Of a stretch of 64,000 bases of DNA, positions 36,730-49,100 are shown piece by piece. A program made the translations under genes and the position numbers. Each line of letters begins with the position of its first letter. Within the stretch, counting starts at the first letter, position 1. The DNA is from Spodoptera frugiperda. Taxonomy: Eukaryota > Arthropoda > Insecta > Lepidoptera > Noctuidae. The stretch is from NCBI RefSeq assembly GCF_023101765.2, contig NC_064232.1, forward strand, positions 7,013,933-7,077,932, written 5' to 3'. The notes beneath the pieces were generated by a model, which saw only the letters and a program-made list of their open reading frames with translations, was not told the origin of the DNA and did not search any database.

Positions 36730-36850
36730 ATGTAACGAAACCATAGCGCGATCTATTTCGATTTTAGCCCCATCTATCGAGCGCCATGACAACTCGAATA
36801 TTTAATAATATTTTAATACATATTTTGATCGCGCTATGATTCCGTTACTG
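36730..36850. mobile_element. fold-back with CATAGCGCGATC ends
   Basis: GTAACGAAACCATAGCGCGA and its near complement enclose about 75 AT-rich bases. Confidence 0.6.
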
Positions 36851-37189
36851 CTCCGAACAGTAGCGTTGGCCGGCAACGCACCTGTGACTCCTCTGGTGTG
36901 GCCGGCCAAAGGCGTCCATGGGCGGCGCTGATCGCTTACCATCAGGTGACTAGTCCAATTGCCAGGGTTGTTTGCCACCTATTCCATAAAAAAACACGTA
37001 TCCTACCTAGGTGGGTATAAAAATTTGTTTGAGCCCCCCTTTTTTCGTTTCGGTGGGGGGATCATCGAATGACTTTTCCCGCCCTGTCTCTCAAACCTCA
37101 AAGAGGGGACTTACCGAAGCTATAACAGTGAACCCTCCCACGCAATGAATCGGTAACGTGTTTTTGTTTTTTTTTTCTTTTGAAATACG

Positions 37190-37375
37190 TTGCCCCACAT
37201 TAGGATTTTGTCCTGTGTCGTGGGTGCGTTTACAAACATACAAGTTCACATACACATGACACCCAGACCCGAAACAACAATTTGTGGATCACACAAAGAG
37301 TTGCTCCGTGCGGGAATCGAACCCGCTACAAGTTGCACGGCAGCCAGTTGCCCAGCCACCGCACCAACTATGCAG
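37190..37375 (-). mobile_element. SINE-D copy
   Basis: Complete, B box slightly changed. Further copies: 10495-10615 (-, truncated), 23228-23395 (-), 59468-59645 (+). Confidence 0.7.
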
Positions 37376-37506
37376 TCCGTGTGTTGAGCGCATATAGCGT
37401 ACGGCAGCCCAGCGAGTCGTTTGTATAGTGTATTTATGTATTTCAAACATCCATTACTGTTTTTTTAATTCAGCTGTTATATCCACAAATGGGACTTTGC
37501 ATACAG

Positions 37507-38081
37507 ATATCGATGGTTAAAAGGAAATAGGGTATAAGCGACAAAAACTGAAATGTTCAGGAGAGCCGTTTATACTCGTCAGTCGTCGAAAGAATACTAG
37601 GAAAATATTTTTTTTTTGCTTGAGTATAAAAGCCAAAAATGTCATCGTAAAGCCATGAGAGTAAGCGCATTCGAAAGAGCGGAAAATTTTACGTAGGGTA
37701 GCATAATAAATGAAATGACTGCCTCGTTGGCCGAGTGGTTGCAAGTGCGACTGCCGGGCAAGGGGTCTCGGGTTCGATTCCCGGGTCGGGCGAAGTATTA
37801 CTGGGCTTTTTTCGGTTTTTCGAAAATGTCTCAGTGGTAGCACGGAGTCTGGAAATATGCCCGGTATATGGCAATAGGCTCACCACCTATTACATGGGAC
37901 TTACAACACAAATTGTGAAAAGTGGGTGTACACAGTGGCATTACGTGCCATAATGTGCACCTCTGCCTACCCCTTTGGGGATTAAAGGCGTGACGATATG
38001 TATGTATGTATGATACCATAATAAACTCATTTTTGACCAAAATGTCGCTTATACCCTATTTCCTTTTAACCGTCGATATCT
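37507..38081. mobile_element. MITE V hosting SINE-C
   Basis: About 37-bp inverted ends: GATATCGATGGTTAAAAGG...TAAGCGAC and the complement at 38044-38081. The SINE-C at 37718 accounts for about half its length. Confidence 0.65.
37718..37998 (+). mobile_element. SINE-C, best full-length copy
   Basis: A tRNA-derived SINE. The head has an A box (TGGCCGAGTGG) and B box (GGTTCGATTCC) as in RNA polymerase III promoters. The body has GCACGGAGTCTGG, ATGGCAATAGGCTCAC and CATTACGTGCC. The tail reads GGCGTGACG followed by a short (TATG)n run. It is inserted inside MITE V (37507-38081). Confidence 0.8.
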
Positions 38082-38446
38082 AATGTAATTTTACATTGAA
38101 ATAAAGAAAATTCAGCAAAAAACCGGTATCTAACATGATTTAAATTCAGGAGTTGAATAGACATGCGTTTTTGTGGAGATTTGTGAAACACACGTATAGT
38201 TGGGAGTATGGATAAGGACACAGGCAGAGTAGGGGATACAAGCTATCGTAGAACTAGCGACCCGCCACAGCTTCGCATGGGTGCAATGGTGATATATTAC
38301 GCATGTATTATACATATAAACCTTCCTCTTGAATCACTATCTATAAAAAAAAACCGCAACAAAATCCGTTGCGTAGTTTTAAAGATTTAAGCGTACAAAG
38401 AGACATAGGGAGAGAGAAAGCGACTTTGTTTTATACTATGTAGTGA

Positions 38447-38641
38447 TTCCGGAGCTGCGGACTACCTAGCGGGTTTACCGGGGCTCCGGTTCGAAAAGCA
38501 GGAGTAGGAACGGGGTGGTTTTTAGTCAGTAAGAGTCTGACTCTCCCTCTCGCCTCGCCCAAGGCGAGACTTCTCTCGCCTTCACATTGTAATGTCACAT
38601 GTAATGTCTTCACATTGGATAAATTTCCCCCCTCAAAAAAA
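38447..38641 (+). mobile_element. SINE-E nested in an RTE-like repeat
   Basis: CTATGTAGTG flanks the element on both sides, a 10-bp target duplication. The right end is an A run. Confidence 0.75.
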
Positions 38642-38699
38642 ATGCTATGTAGTGGTAACGAAATAAAACACATATAAAAGGACAAGTACCTTTAATAAA

Positions 38700-40030
38700 A
38701 TTTCATTGTGCATTCAGTTTTAAAAAATAAGGGCAAAATAACATACATTAGGCGTGCGAGTGGCATCCGGCCCGTACATGTTCGATCAATTATATATTCA
38801 TATATATAAAGAATCATTTTTATATATATAAAGTCATTACCCACCATGGAATTACTCCACACTCCACCCAGAGTGACAATTATTAATAATATAATAATAA
38901 TAATATGTATTTTGTTACATTAATTAATAATATCATAGTACTTATTCTATTTAATATTTTTTTTTAATTATAATGCAGTAAATAAGCAGCGAGACTAGAT
39001 TCGGATGGCGTTGGCGTCTACCTATTTATATATTATATATATATACCTATATTTTATAAATATATATAAAACAAATATCTGTATTATAAATATTGACATA
39101 AAGAGATGTTCAATCTAGCTTCGCAGTTACAATTAAAACTTCAACCATATTGCTTTTGCAATAAAATGAAAAATTGAATGATTGGCGTCTAACAAAAGAG
39201 TGAAAGAGAGAGCGCTCTACAAAGCTACATCTATCTCGCTCTTTAGGTCAATATATATAATTTTTTAATGATATTTGCAATCTTTTTATACAGTATAATC
39301 TTTTGTAATTTTAGTTATATGCGTATGACTGGACAGAGTGGAAAAAAATCCAAAATTATGAACAGACCAATCTGATATAATTGCAGATTTTCTACTCAAA
39401 CCTGGAATCGAAGTTAAGACCGCTCGATATTACAATTTCCATACAAAAATATCATTTGTATGGTTTGTCATACGCACATAAATCGTCATTACATTAAAAT
39501 ATGTATGATATTTAGTATAATATTCAATTTTTATATTTAGCAACACTGACATAGTTTTAAAAACCAACCGTTACTTAAGATTTTTTTGAAAATATCAATC
39601 TTGTCGATAAAATCAAGACTCTAAACTATTACTGAGTAATTTGCAACACTCAATAACACTTTACCCAACACGAACAACGCCTAACATTGAAACAACGACT
39701 TAAAACAAAATCAGTGTTGCCAATATAAAAATAAAAATATCAACGTATCATACAAGTCGAGTCGAGATCAACAAAACAAAATGACATAAAAATCATTCTC
39801 AAAAGTACAGTCAACGCATAAATTATACATAATTAAAGCGATATTCGCCTCTATTCCGTAAGTATTAAGATCTATTTTAATGTATCACTATACATTGCTG
39901 TTGACTGTACTATAAATATAGAGAGGAGTCTCAGTTTTAAACTTTTAAAACTTATTACAATTAAAAATATTTCACTTTATCTGAGCCGTGGTTTTATACG
40001 AAGTATTTTTGTATAGATATAATCGGATAT
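38700..40030. other. AT-rich intergenic stretch, no gene seen
   Basis: Runs of TATA and homopolymers; no ORF with coding character. The same holds for 40710-41765, 42580-43315, 43870-44345, 44535-45030 and 45315-45660. A TTTC microsatellite is at about 44980, an AG run at 43972-43992. Confidence 0.5.
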
Positions 40031-40509
40031 TTAAAAGACAGTATAAATTACTAACTCTTTGATTCTCTACTAGTTTCTGCTCACGCTACTCATGATGAAG
40101 AGTTCCTCTGTGACTTGAAACTAGTAGAGCTTTTCTCTATTCTAGTAGAATATTAAAACCATGGTAATAATGAAATTAAAATAACTTCATTTTAGAATCA
40201 TTTACTAAGATTATATCTTAATCGCCACGCCTTTTATCCCCGAAGGACTAGGCAGAGGTAGATTTTTATCTTCAATTTCTTTTAAAAACCGCCATATCTA
40301 CACAAAACCTCCTCGTATTTACATTAAAATAACATAAAAACTCAAGAAAAACCTTTACAATTCACAATTTGTCAGATTTCATAGTAATTTCAAATGTCGA
40401 TAAACCTGTCGTTGTCTGTTTCAACCTTATAGCATTGGAATTAAGATACAAATTACAATTTAAAGATTATAAATTGCAAAATAAAAATAATCTTGAGTTA
40501 TTTTTTCAA

Positions 40510-40708
40510 AGTGCCATCAGATCACCACAGATGGGGCCCAGTAGGGCTGATGCCTGATCCGGAGCTGCGGACTACCTAGCGGGTTAGCTCCGGCTCGAAA
40601 AGCAGGAGTAGGAACGGGGTGGTTTTTAGTCAGTAAGAGTCTGACACTCCCTCTCGCCTCGGTCAAGGCGGGAGAAGTCATTGGATAAATCTATCTCCCT
40701 TAAAAAAA
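40510..40708 (+). mobile_element. SINE-E copy, longest 5' end
   Basis: Starts at ACAGATGGGGCCCAGTAGG and ends in an A run, so it is the best guide to the full element (about 195 bp). Confidence 0.7.
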
Positions 40709-42434
40709 GAGTTATTTTTGAAAATAATAAATTCTAATTTAAAAAATTGTACTCCACATAGGAAAACTAACTTTAATCCGTATGTAATAAGGCTTAGTTT
40801 ACTCTGAAACGTATCAATAGAGAGATGACGACAATTTTATCGATATTTAAAAACACAAATAACAATTTAATAACCAGTCGATAAATTACAAAGCATAAAC
40901 ATTACATCTTAGCTGTACCTAAATATTTTAAAAATTACGCTATCCTGCCTCTAATTCGATATATCGATAGTCGATACAAAACATCGATACATCGAATAGA
41001 GGCTAGAGAAGTATTAAAATATTTTTTTTTTCAATCAGCCATTAATTAATTAAAGAATTATCAACAAATTTCTCTTTTTTTTTGAACTTTACGTACTGCA
41101 CCCATATTTTAATTAATTATTTTTTGTAAAATATTATTACTTCTTTTTTTAGCCACTTCATGTATTATTTTTTTAAATTATTACATACAATTTTGTACAT
41201 GTCTTGTTCATTCTTAGTCAATTGTCGTGCAAATTGATAGTCGAATAACTCTGTATATCATGATAGATAGTTATGGGCCCCGATTGCGGCTCGAAACTAG
41301 TCGATTTACCTCGATCGGTTTGCTCGAAAATCTTAGTCGATGTCAATTTTTAAATACTTGAGACTATTATAGCATATAAAAATAAATCATTTTCATATTA
41401 ACAACTCTATGAACAATTAAGTAAAACGTGCAAACATGCAAAATTATGTTTTTTTTTTTTAGTTTTTCTTGCGTTTTTAAAACCATTATTACATTCTCAG
41501 TATAAAGCGTTTAAAAATTGACATACTAACCTAATACCATAGCAATTTGCGTTTCATAATGTGTTTTATCCAAAATATATTAAAAAAATACACTTTTTTT
41601 CAATATTTTTTGGTAAAAAACGCATTAAATTAAACCTTAGTTTATGAATTACTGTCACTGATATTTCATAACATTTTTCACTAGCATATAGTTACGAAAG
41701 CGTAGAATACATTCGTCACCACTTGTACTCTTCCCGCGGGTGTCACATACCCGACTAACCACTGTACTCATTTAATGGTTACTTAACCCAGTCCTTAGCA
41801 ATTGTTTTCGATACAAAATCGTTACTAAGGAATAGTTTAAGTTATCATTAAATGTCTGGAGTGCTGTCAGTCACTACACATTAGACAGAGACCGGGCAGC
41901 AGCGCTCTCTGATAAACCTGAACCTTTTATACTGCGATCTCTAACCCAATACATACAAGATATTATACCAAACCTTTCCTAAATGTATTTTTAGAGGAAA
42001 CGTCATGAAATTTCAGTCAAAATTTTACAGTAATCCACAAAACCAGGTAATACTTTTCAGTCAAACATTTTTCAGAGATGTGATATTTTTTTACAAGATC
42101 CCTATTTTATTACCAACACCTAATGTTAGGGGTCTCTTAATAAAACAGGGCCTTAAATATAGAATTTCCGGCATACCTCTTGTATAAGAATCATTGATCT
42201 TTAATCGTCCAATGAGATACTTCAAATAAGATCACTATTGTAAACCAACGCTTAGAAAAGGCAAAAAAATATGTGAAATGTAACACGTTTTTATGAGCCC
42301 TGTCTTGGCTTGAAACTAGTCGAGTTGCCTCGTAATTTAATGGTTACTTAACCCAGTCCTTAGCAATTGTTTTCGGAACAAAATCGTTACTAAGGAATAG
42401 TTTAAGTAATTATTAAATGCCAGTAAACCGTTAA

Positions 42435-42575
42435 ATACGAAACGTCACGCCTTTTATCCCCGAAGGGGTACACAGAGGTGCACATTACGGTACGTAATGC
42501 CGCTATACAATGTAAACCCACTTTACACCATTTGTGTTATAAGTCCCATGTAATAGAGGGTGAGCCTATTGCCAT
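42435..42575 (-). mobile_element. SINE-C tail copy
   Basis: Tail and body fragment in the intergenic region between the zinc-finger gene and gene 4. Similar fragments lie at 40205-40265, 43320-43430, 43745-43862 and 44350-44530, all in the same orientation. Confidence 0.6.
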
Positions 42576-43589
42576 AAGTCTTTAACTATCAAATTAATTT
42601 AGTATGTCTCTCGATAGTTATAATACAAAAATATAATGTGTTTGCAAACTGTGGTGATTATTATTATTATAGTATTTTTAGTCATTGATATGTAATTAGA
42701 TTTAAATAGTATTTATACCGTCCTTGGTGATTTCGGGGTAAAAATGAATTCCAAATTTCCTTCCAACAAAATCCACAATTTTTGTCATTTCACGAAAGCT
42801 TAATGATTTTTATTAATTTCAAGGAATTTTATAGTAATCTATTTTTCCTTGTACAACCGATATTTTAACCTCTTGTCTATTGGTATATGAGACACAATAG
42901 AAAACACATTGTATCTCGCGTAGATCTGCGTTCCGACATAATTCCCCCCATAAAAGGGGGTGAATAGATACAGAAGAGGGGTGAAAATGTTCTAACATCT
43001 ATTCACCCCATTCCTGTATCTATTCACCCCCGTTTTACTGTTAACGGGTTACAATATTGATACAACGTATAACGAAGCTACGGCGAGCTACTATTTCTAT
43101 ATATATTTCTTACATACATAACATTTTTTTGTCTTTCCCAAGCGCTAGCGAGTATATAGCGCCTATATATAACAATATCACTTTTATATAATCTCCTATA
43201 TGCCTTTATACATCTATATTCGTACGCCTGTCAAATAAACACTATCAACTTCGGGTATTAGAGAGAGACATGAGTATATCAAGTGTGTATAGCGCTATCT
43301 CTTTCCATCTTAGAAGGGGGTAGGTAGATGTGTACAATGTACAATATACAATGTAACACATAATTTTCACCAGTTATGTTTATGAGTCCCATGTAATAGG
43401 GGGTGAGTCTATTGCCATATACTGGTCACAATTTTAAAGTCCCTAATAATCTTAGACCCAGTCAAATTCACTTAAAAATAATTAAAAAATTAAATAACAT
43501 AATTAGAGAGCTTCTAAAGTCATTATTTAAATAAAAATAATTACATACTTAAAATAAAATATTGATTAATTTAAAAATAAAGCACCAAT

Positions 43590-43735
43590 TAACACATTGA
43601 ACGCCGCGGTGGTCACCGGTGACCGACGTTAGCGGAGGATTTGCCTTCAACAGTTTTCTATTGGCAGTCAAAGACTTAATAACAAAACGCTATGCACTTA
43701 TAGTACATGCTTTCTCCTCCAGATTTGTTATAAGA
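43590..43735. repeat. family Z repeat, copy 1
   Basis: Contains CGGTCACCGGTGACC-type palindrome next to AACACATTGAACGCC. Inverted copy at 54400-54552. Confidence 0.55.
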
Positions 43736-44349
43736 GCAAGCAACGTCACGCCTTTTATCCCCGAAGGGGTAGGCAGAGGTACATTACGACACGTTGTGTT
43801 ATAAGTCCCATGTAATAGGGGGTGAGCCTATTGCCATATACTGGACACAATTCCAGACTCCGTGTTATTTACTACTTAGATTGGTTTCAAGAATAAGCCT
43901 AGGTACCCTAACTCGAGACCTTTAACTCGCCTGTCTCACTTATACGCTTCGATTTTGCGACAGAAAAGAGATAGAGAGAGAGAGAGAGCTACTAAATACA
44001 CGAACTCAACCAATAAAGCATTAAAATATCAATAACATATCCAGAATCGAACCCAACACCCCTAGCTCAACAACGAATCAATAAAGAGAAACGTAACATT
44101 GTAACAATCTTCAATGCAAGAAAGAGACAGCTATACAAAACCCGAAGTTACCCGAATGTACTCTTCTAACACCCGAAGCTTTATACATTGTATGTCTCAG
44201 CTTACCATTGCTTAGAGCTTCAGCGTAATGATATAATAAATAAATAAGACTATGTAGCAAGCCTTTATGTATTATATACCTACTTTATTGTATAAAAAAA
44301 ATATATTTCTGCAAAAAAGTGGTATTTTTTAGCGAAAATTATTTGAGTA

Positions 44350-44530
44350 GCAACGTCACGCCTTTTAATCCCCGAAAGGGTAGGCAGAGGTGCACATTAC
44401 GGCACGTAATGCCGCTATACAATGTACATCCACTTTTCACCATTTGTGTTATAAGTCCCATGTAATAGGGGGTGAGCCTATTGCCATATACTGGACACAA
44501 TTCCAGACTCCGTGCTACTACTGAGAATTT
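44350..44530 (-). mobile_element. SINE-C tail copy
   Basis: Carries GTTATAAGTCCCATGTAATA and the GTGCTACTACTGAGAA end. The head is missing. Confidence 0.6.
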
Positions 44531-46169
44531 TTAAATTGTCTAATATTGCTTTTACCACTCAAATAACTTTCACCCCTATTCAATACACAATAAAGTAGGT
44601 ATTTATACAAAAGAAAATAATTTACAATACTAACCAAAACGACTACATGACTAAATGTGACTTAACTCCATTACATAAAGTCTATTATCGCTTGGCATTT
44701 TAATAAAGTGATCTCAATGTAAATTGAACTTTAAATATATGGAATTAAAGTTACATTTAGCATAATAGACATTTTGGTTATTAAAGCCATGTTGAGTTAA
44801 ATTATTGGTATCTCTTTCACATACTTGAGTGACACAGCTTAAAAAAAATGTTTTCCTTCACCGTTTGTCAGTGGTGTCTAAACAATCTTAGAAAGTACAT
44901 ATAACTCGGAAAAAGTCACATTGGTACTTGCTAAATTATACGACATATTTTCACAATGAGCTGCATAAAAAGATAAAAGATCTTTCTTTCTTTCTTTTTA
45001 AAAAGATACCAAAAGTTAACACAACTAGCTAACAGCCGCACTCAGAGACATTTAATGATTACTTAAACTATTCCTTAGTAACGAATTTATTTCGAAAACA
45101 ATTGCTAAGGACTGGGTTGAGTAACCATTATTGGCCCGCATCGTACGCATCGCACGCAACGGATTTTAGTTTGTCTTGTATAGAAACTCATACAACTGCG
45201 TCCACTGATCCGCATCGTACGGACCGCATCATCGGCAATGTCTACATGCGATGCGTACTGATGACGTCATACGGAATGCGTGCGATGCGTGCGATGCGAG
45301 CGTGTGAATGACGTCAGAGTACGATAGTTAAAGAATAAGTAGTAGAAGTAAATCCACATAATATCTACGCTCAATCCAATATGTACAAAATAAAACATAA
45401 TTTCTTTTTCGCATTAATTATATAAAAAATTAAAATACAAGACTCAATTTCAATTTTTGTAAGGCGTGATTGAAGAAATGCAATAATCGCCCTTATAGGC
45501 TATACGATCTTATATGTAATAACGAACATATTTCTACACATGCACTTTTGTTTATAGGGTCCATTTTACGATGACAGTATTTTTTTTATTTTACCCAACA
45601 TTTTTCAAGATTGTATGCATGAATATGAAATAAAATCATTACAATACGGTAGACGACTAATTTTTATTTCAATGTCTGTCTTGTAGATTATTTTAAAACA
45701 TTAAACACGTATTTTTTATAAGTGAATATGAGCCTCTAGCATGGCTTGAAACTAGTCGAGTTCCTCGTCAAACAGTTACGTGAGTAAGCCGATAACATAA
45801 TAATTAGTCTTTATCGTATCGTCACGTTGGCATACCGATAACATAATAATTAGTCTTTACAAGCGTATGAATACGCCGTCGTATTATCACGGCATTAAGC
45901 TTAAGACACGACAACATGCTTGCAATTGGGCCTATCGTATTTTAGCCCACAAGACAGCGCTAATATGAACCTGTTCTTCGTCCAATAAGAAATTAGCTAG
46001 CACACGATTGGACACTCAACATTTTATTTATGGAATAGGTGGCAAACGAGCAAACGAGTCACTTGCCAATGGACACCCGCAACACCAGAGGAGTCACAGA
46101 TGCGTTGCCGGCCTTTTAAAAAGGAGTACGCTCTTTTACCATTAACATTTTTGAACTGTTGTAATTGGA

Positions 46170-49100
46170 CTAAACATATCTTGATACATAGCGCCATCTG
46201 GTGGCCATACATTGATACAAGTGCAGTGTAGAACATATATATATGTAGTAGGTGTCATGATATGAGTTAGGGCGCGATGGAGAGCGGTCGGAAGCGTCGC
46301 GCGCGGGCCGCGTTGTGCGGTGGGGGCGCGCCGGGCGGGCCGGCGGGGGGCGCGGCGGGCGCGGGGGCGGGGGCGGGGGCGAGCCGGACGACGAGGAGCC
46401 GGCGGACGCGGGCGGCGACGACAGCAGCACGGCCGGCACGCCGCGGGACGCGCTGCGGCTGCCGGGGGCCGCTCTGTTAGCATGGCGGGGTAGGGGTGAC
46501 GGCTCGGTCACTTGAGGGGGTGGGCTCTTATGGGCCTTATAACTACTAATCCCCTAATATGTGGCCCACAAAAAGTACGTTTTATACTAATCCCCCTAAT
46601 AAAAGTATATGTGGCCCACAAAAAGTACGTTTTATACTAATCCCCCTAATAAAAGTATGTGTGGCCCACAAAAAGTACGCTTTATACTAATCCCCCTAAT
46701 AAAGGTATATGTGGCCCACAAAAAGAGTACTCAGTAGAGTACATTTTTTATACTTAGTTCGATTTCAAGCAGGAATCGAACCCGCAAGCACATAAAACTT
46801 AACTGTAACCCATAAGATGTACTTAATAGAGTACATTTTTATACTTAGTTTGATTTCATGCAGGAATCGAACCCGGTTTTACGATATAAAGATATTTAGG
46901 GCCTCTAAAATAACTTTGATTTCATGCAGGAATCGAACCCACAAAACCATAGCACCTAACTGTGATAACTTTAGATACTATATTGTTCTTGATAACTTTG
47001 ATAACTTTATTATTATGAAACATCACCCTCCTCTTTTATACATCCCCTAAAAATTTCAAAATAATAAAAGAAATAAACCTAATCATTCAACCCAGACAAA
47101 TTACACGAATTTGTTACATGCGAGAATCGAACTCGCACACCTTATTAAAACCACACAAAAAAACAACACCCTCTATAACTAACACCCTCGAAAAAAGGAA
47201 CACCCTGTATATTAAAAAACAAAAAAAAATTTTCATTCATACCTAGAATGATGGTGCGGCGGCTGTCGGTGTCGCGGCCTCGCGAACCGTAGGTTCAATT
47301 CCCGGGCCGGGTCTACGGCGTACTTATCGTTTGCATTCTGCCGGCGCCGCCGCAGCGCTGTGGCGATAGCACTACATATTTTTATTATGTTACTTGGTTC
47401 AATTAGGGGATGGGCAGGATACTCATGTATTCATTCATGCAGCAATCCCCGAAGGGGTAGGCAGAGGTGCACATTATGGCACGTAATGCCGCTATACAAT
47501 GTAAACCCACATTTCACAGTGTTATAAGTCCCATGTAATAGGGGGTGAGCCTATTGCTGTATACCGGACACAATTCCGCTACTACTGAAAAGTAGTAGCG
47601 GAATTGTGTCCGGTATACAATTTTCGAAAAACCGAAATAAGCCCAGTAAAGCTGTGCCCGACCCTGTGGGAATCGAACCCGAGATCCTTTGCTCCACTTG
47701 AGCAACGAGGCAGTCTTATTTATCTAACTGTATAATACGGTAAAAAGCATGAAGAAGAAACGGGGTGGTTATTTAGTCAGTAAGAGTCTGACACTCCCTC
47801 TCGCCTCCTCCAGAAGTCATTGGATGACTTTCCCCCTTTTTTTTTGAGGGGGGAAAATCATCCAAAGACTTTTCTCGCCTTGGGCGAGGCGAGAGGGAGT
47901 GTCAGACTCTTACTGACTAAAAACCACCCCGTTCCTACTCCTGCTTTTCGAGCCGGAGCCCCGGTAAACCTGCTAGGTAGTCCGCAGCACCGAGACTCCC
48001 CCTTAATATAAGGCGTCTGACACTCCCTCTCGCCTCCTCCAGAAGTCACTGGATGACTTCTCCCCTTAAACCCCCCTTAAAAATAAAGCTATGCGACTGA
48101 CCGGGCGTGAGGTCCGCGACGTCGGGCTGCAGCGGCCCGTCCCCGCTCCAGCTGGCGCACTTGGCCAGGCGCTGCTCCGCGCCGCACGCCACCGGGATGC
48201 GGGACGTCGACGCACTGCCCGACGACCGCTGGGAGGGGGAGGAAAAGAGGGAAAATATATCATTCTGTATATCTCAAAAAAAGTATCAACCTGTATATCA
48301 CAAAAAAGTATCAACCTGTATATCACAAAAAAAGTATCAACCTGTATATCACAAAAAAGTATCAACCTGTATATAACAAAAAAATATCAGATCATCCTGT
48401 ATATCACGAATTTACTGAAAATCGTTACTAAGGAATAGTTTAAGTAATCATTAAATTACTCTAAACATCAAATACTCAAACGCCACTCAATTTTAAGACG
48501 CCCTCAAAACTAATTCTGTCACTATCAATTCTTTATAAAATTACAGAGATAGCACGATATTTATGTACAACTTAAAATTGAGTAGCGTTTGAGTATTCGG
48601 GCGTAAGTTGGTCACTAATAAATTAAAAAAATATAGTGACTTACATCTCTTAAACTCTGCGATCCGTCTCCGGCAGCGCTTGAAGCTTCTTTCTTATAAA
48701 TTGCCATTATACTCCTGAAAATTAAACAAAACATTAATAAGTGTGGGAGAGCCATGCTTCGGCACTGCTGGGCCGGCTCGACCGGAGTGATACCACGGCC
48801 GAGCAGAAAACTGACGTGAAACAACGCTTGCGTTGTATGAGTGAGGTTACCGGAAGCCCAATTATCCCCCTTCCCAATCCCCGATTCCCCAACAACTCTT
48901 AAATTCCTAACCCCTAAAAGGCCGGCAACGCACTTGTAACGCCTCTGGTGTTTCAAGTGTCCATGGGCGGTGGCGATTGCTTACCATCAGGTGATATGTC
49001 TGCTCGTTTGGCAGCGTGTGCCATAAAAAAGAGATGTTATACCAGTAAACAGTATAAGCTGACCGTTGAATGTACGAAAATATCTTAACATCACGCCTTT

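Noticed and set aside
37730..37795. A tRNA gene
   Set aside because: A and B boxes are present, but the sequence continues into a SINE body repeated many times, and no full cloverleaf with acceptor stem closes.
46277..46515. GC-rich plus-strand ORFs starting MESGRKRR and MRWGRAGR
   Set aside because: They lie opposite the terminal exon of gene 4, which has an acceptor and fits in phase; the plus frames have neither splice support nor a partner.
46541..48412. CRISPR-like array from evenly spaced repeats
   Set aside because: The tandem units have no unique spacers and lie in introns of a eukaryotic gene.
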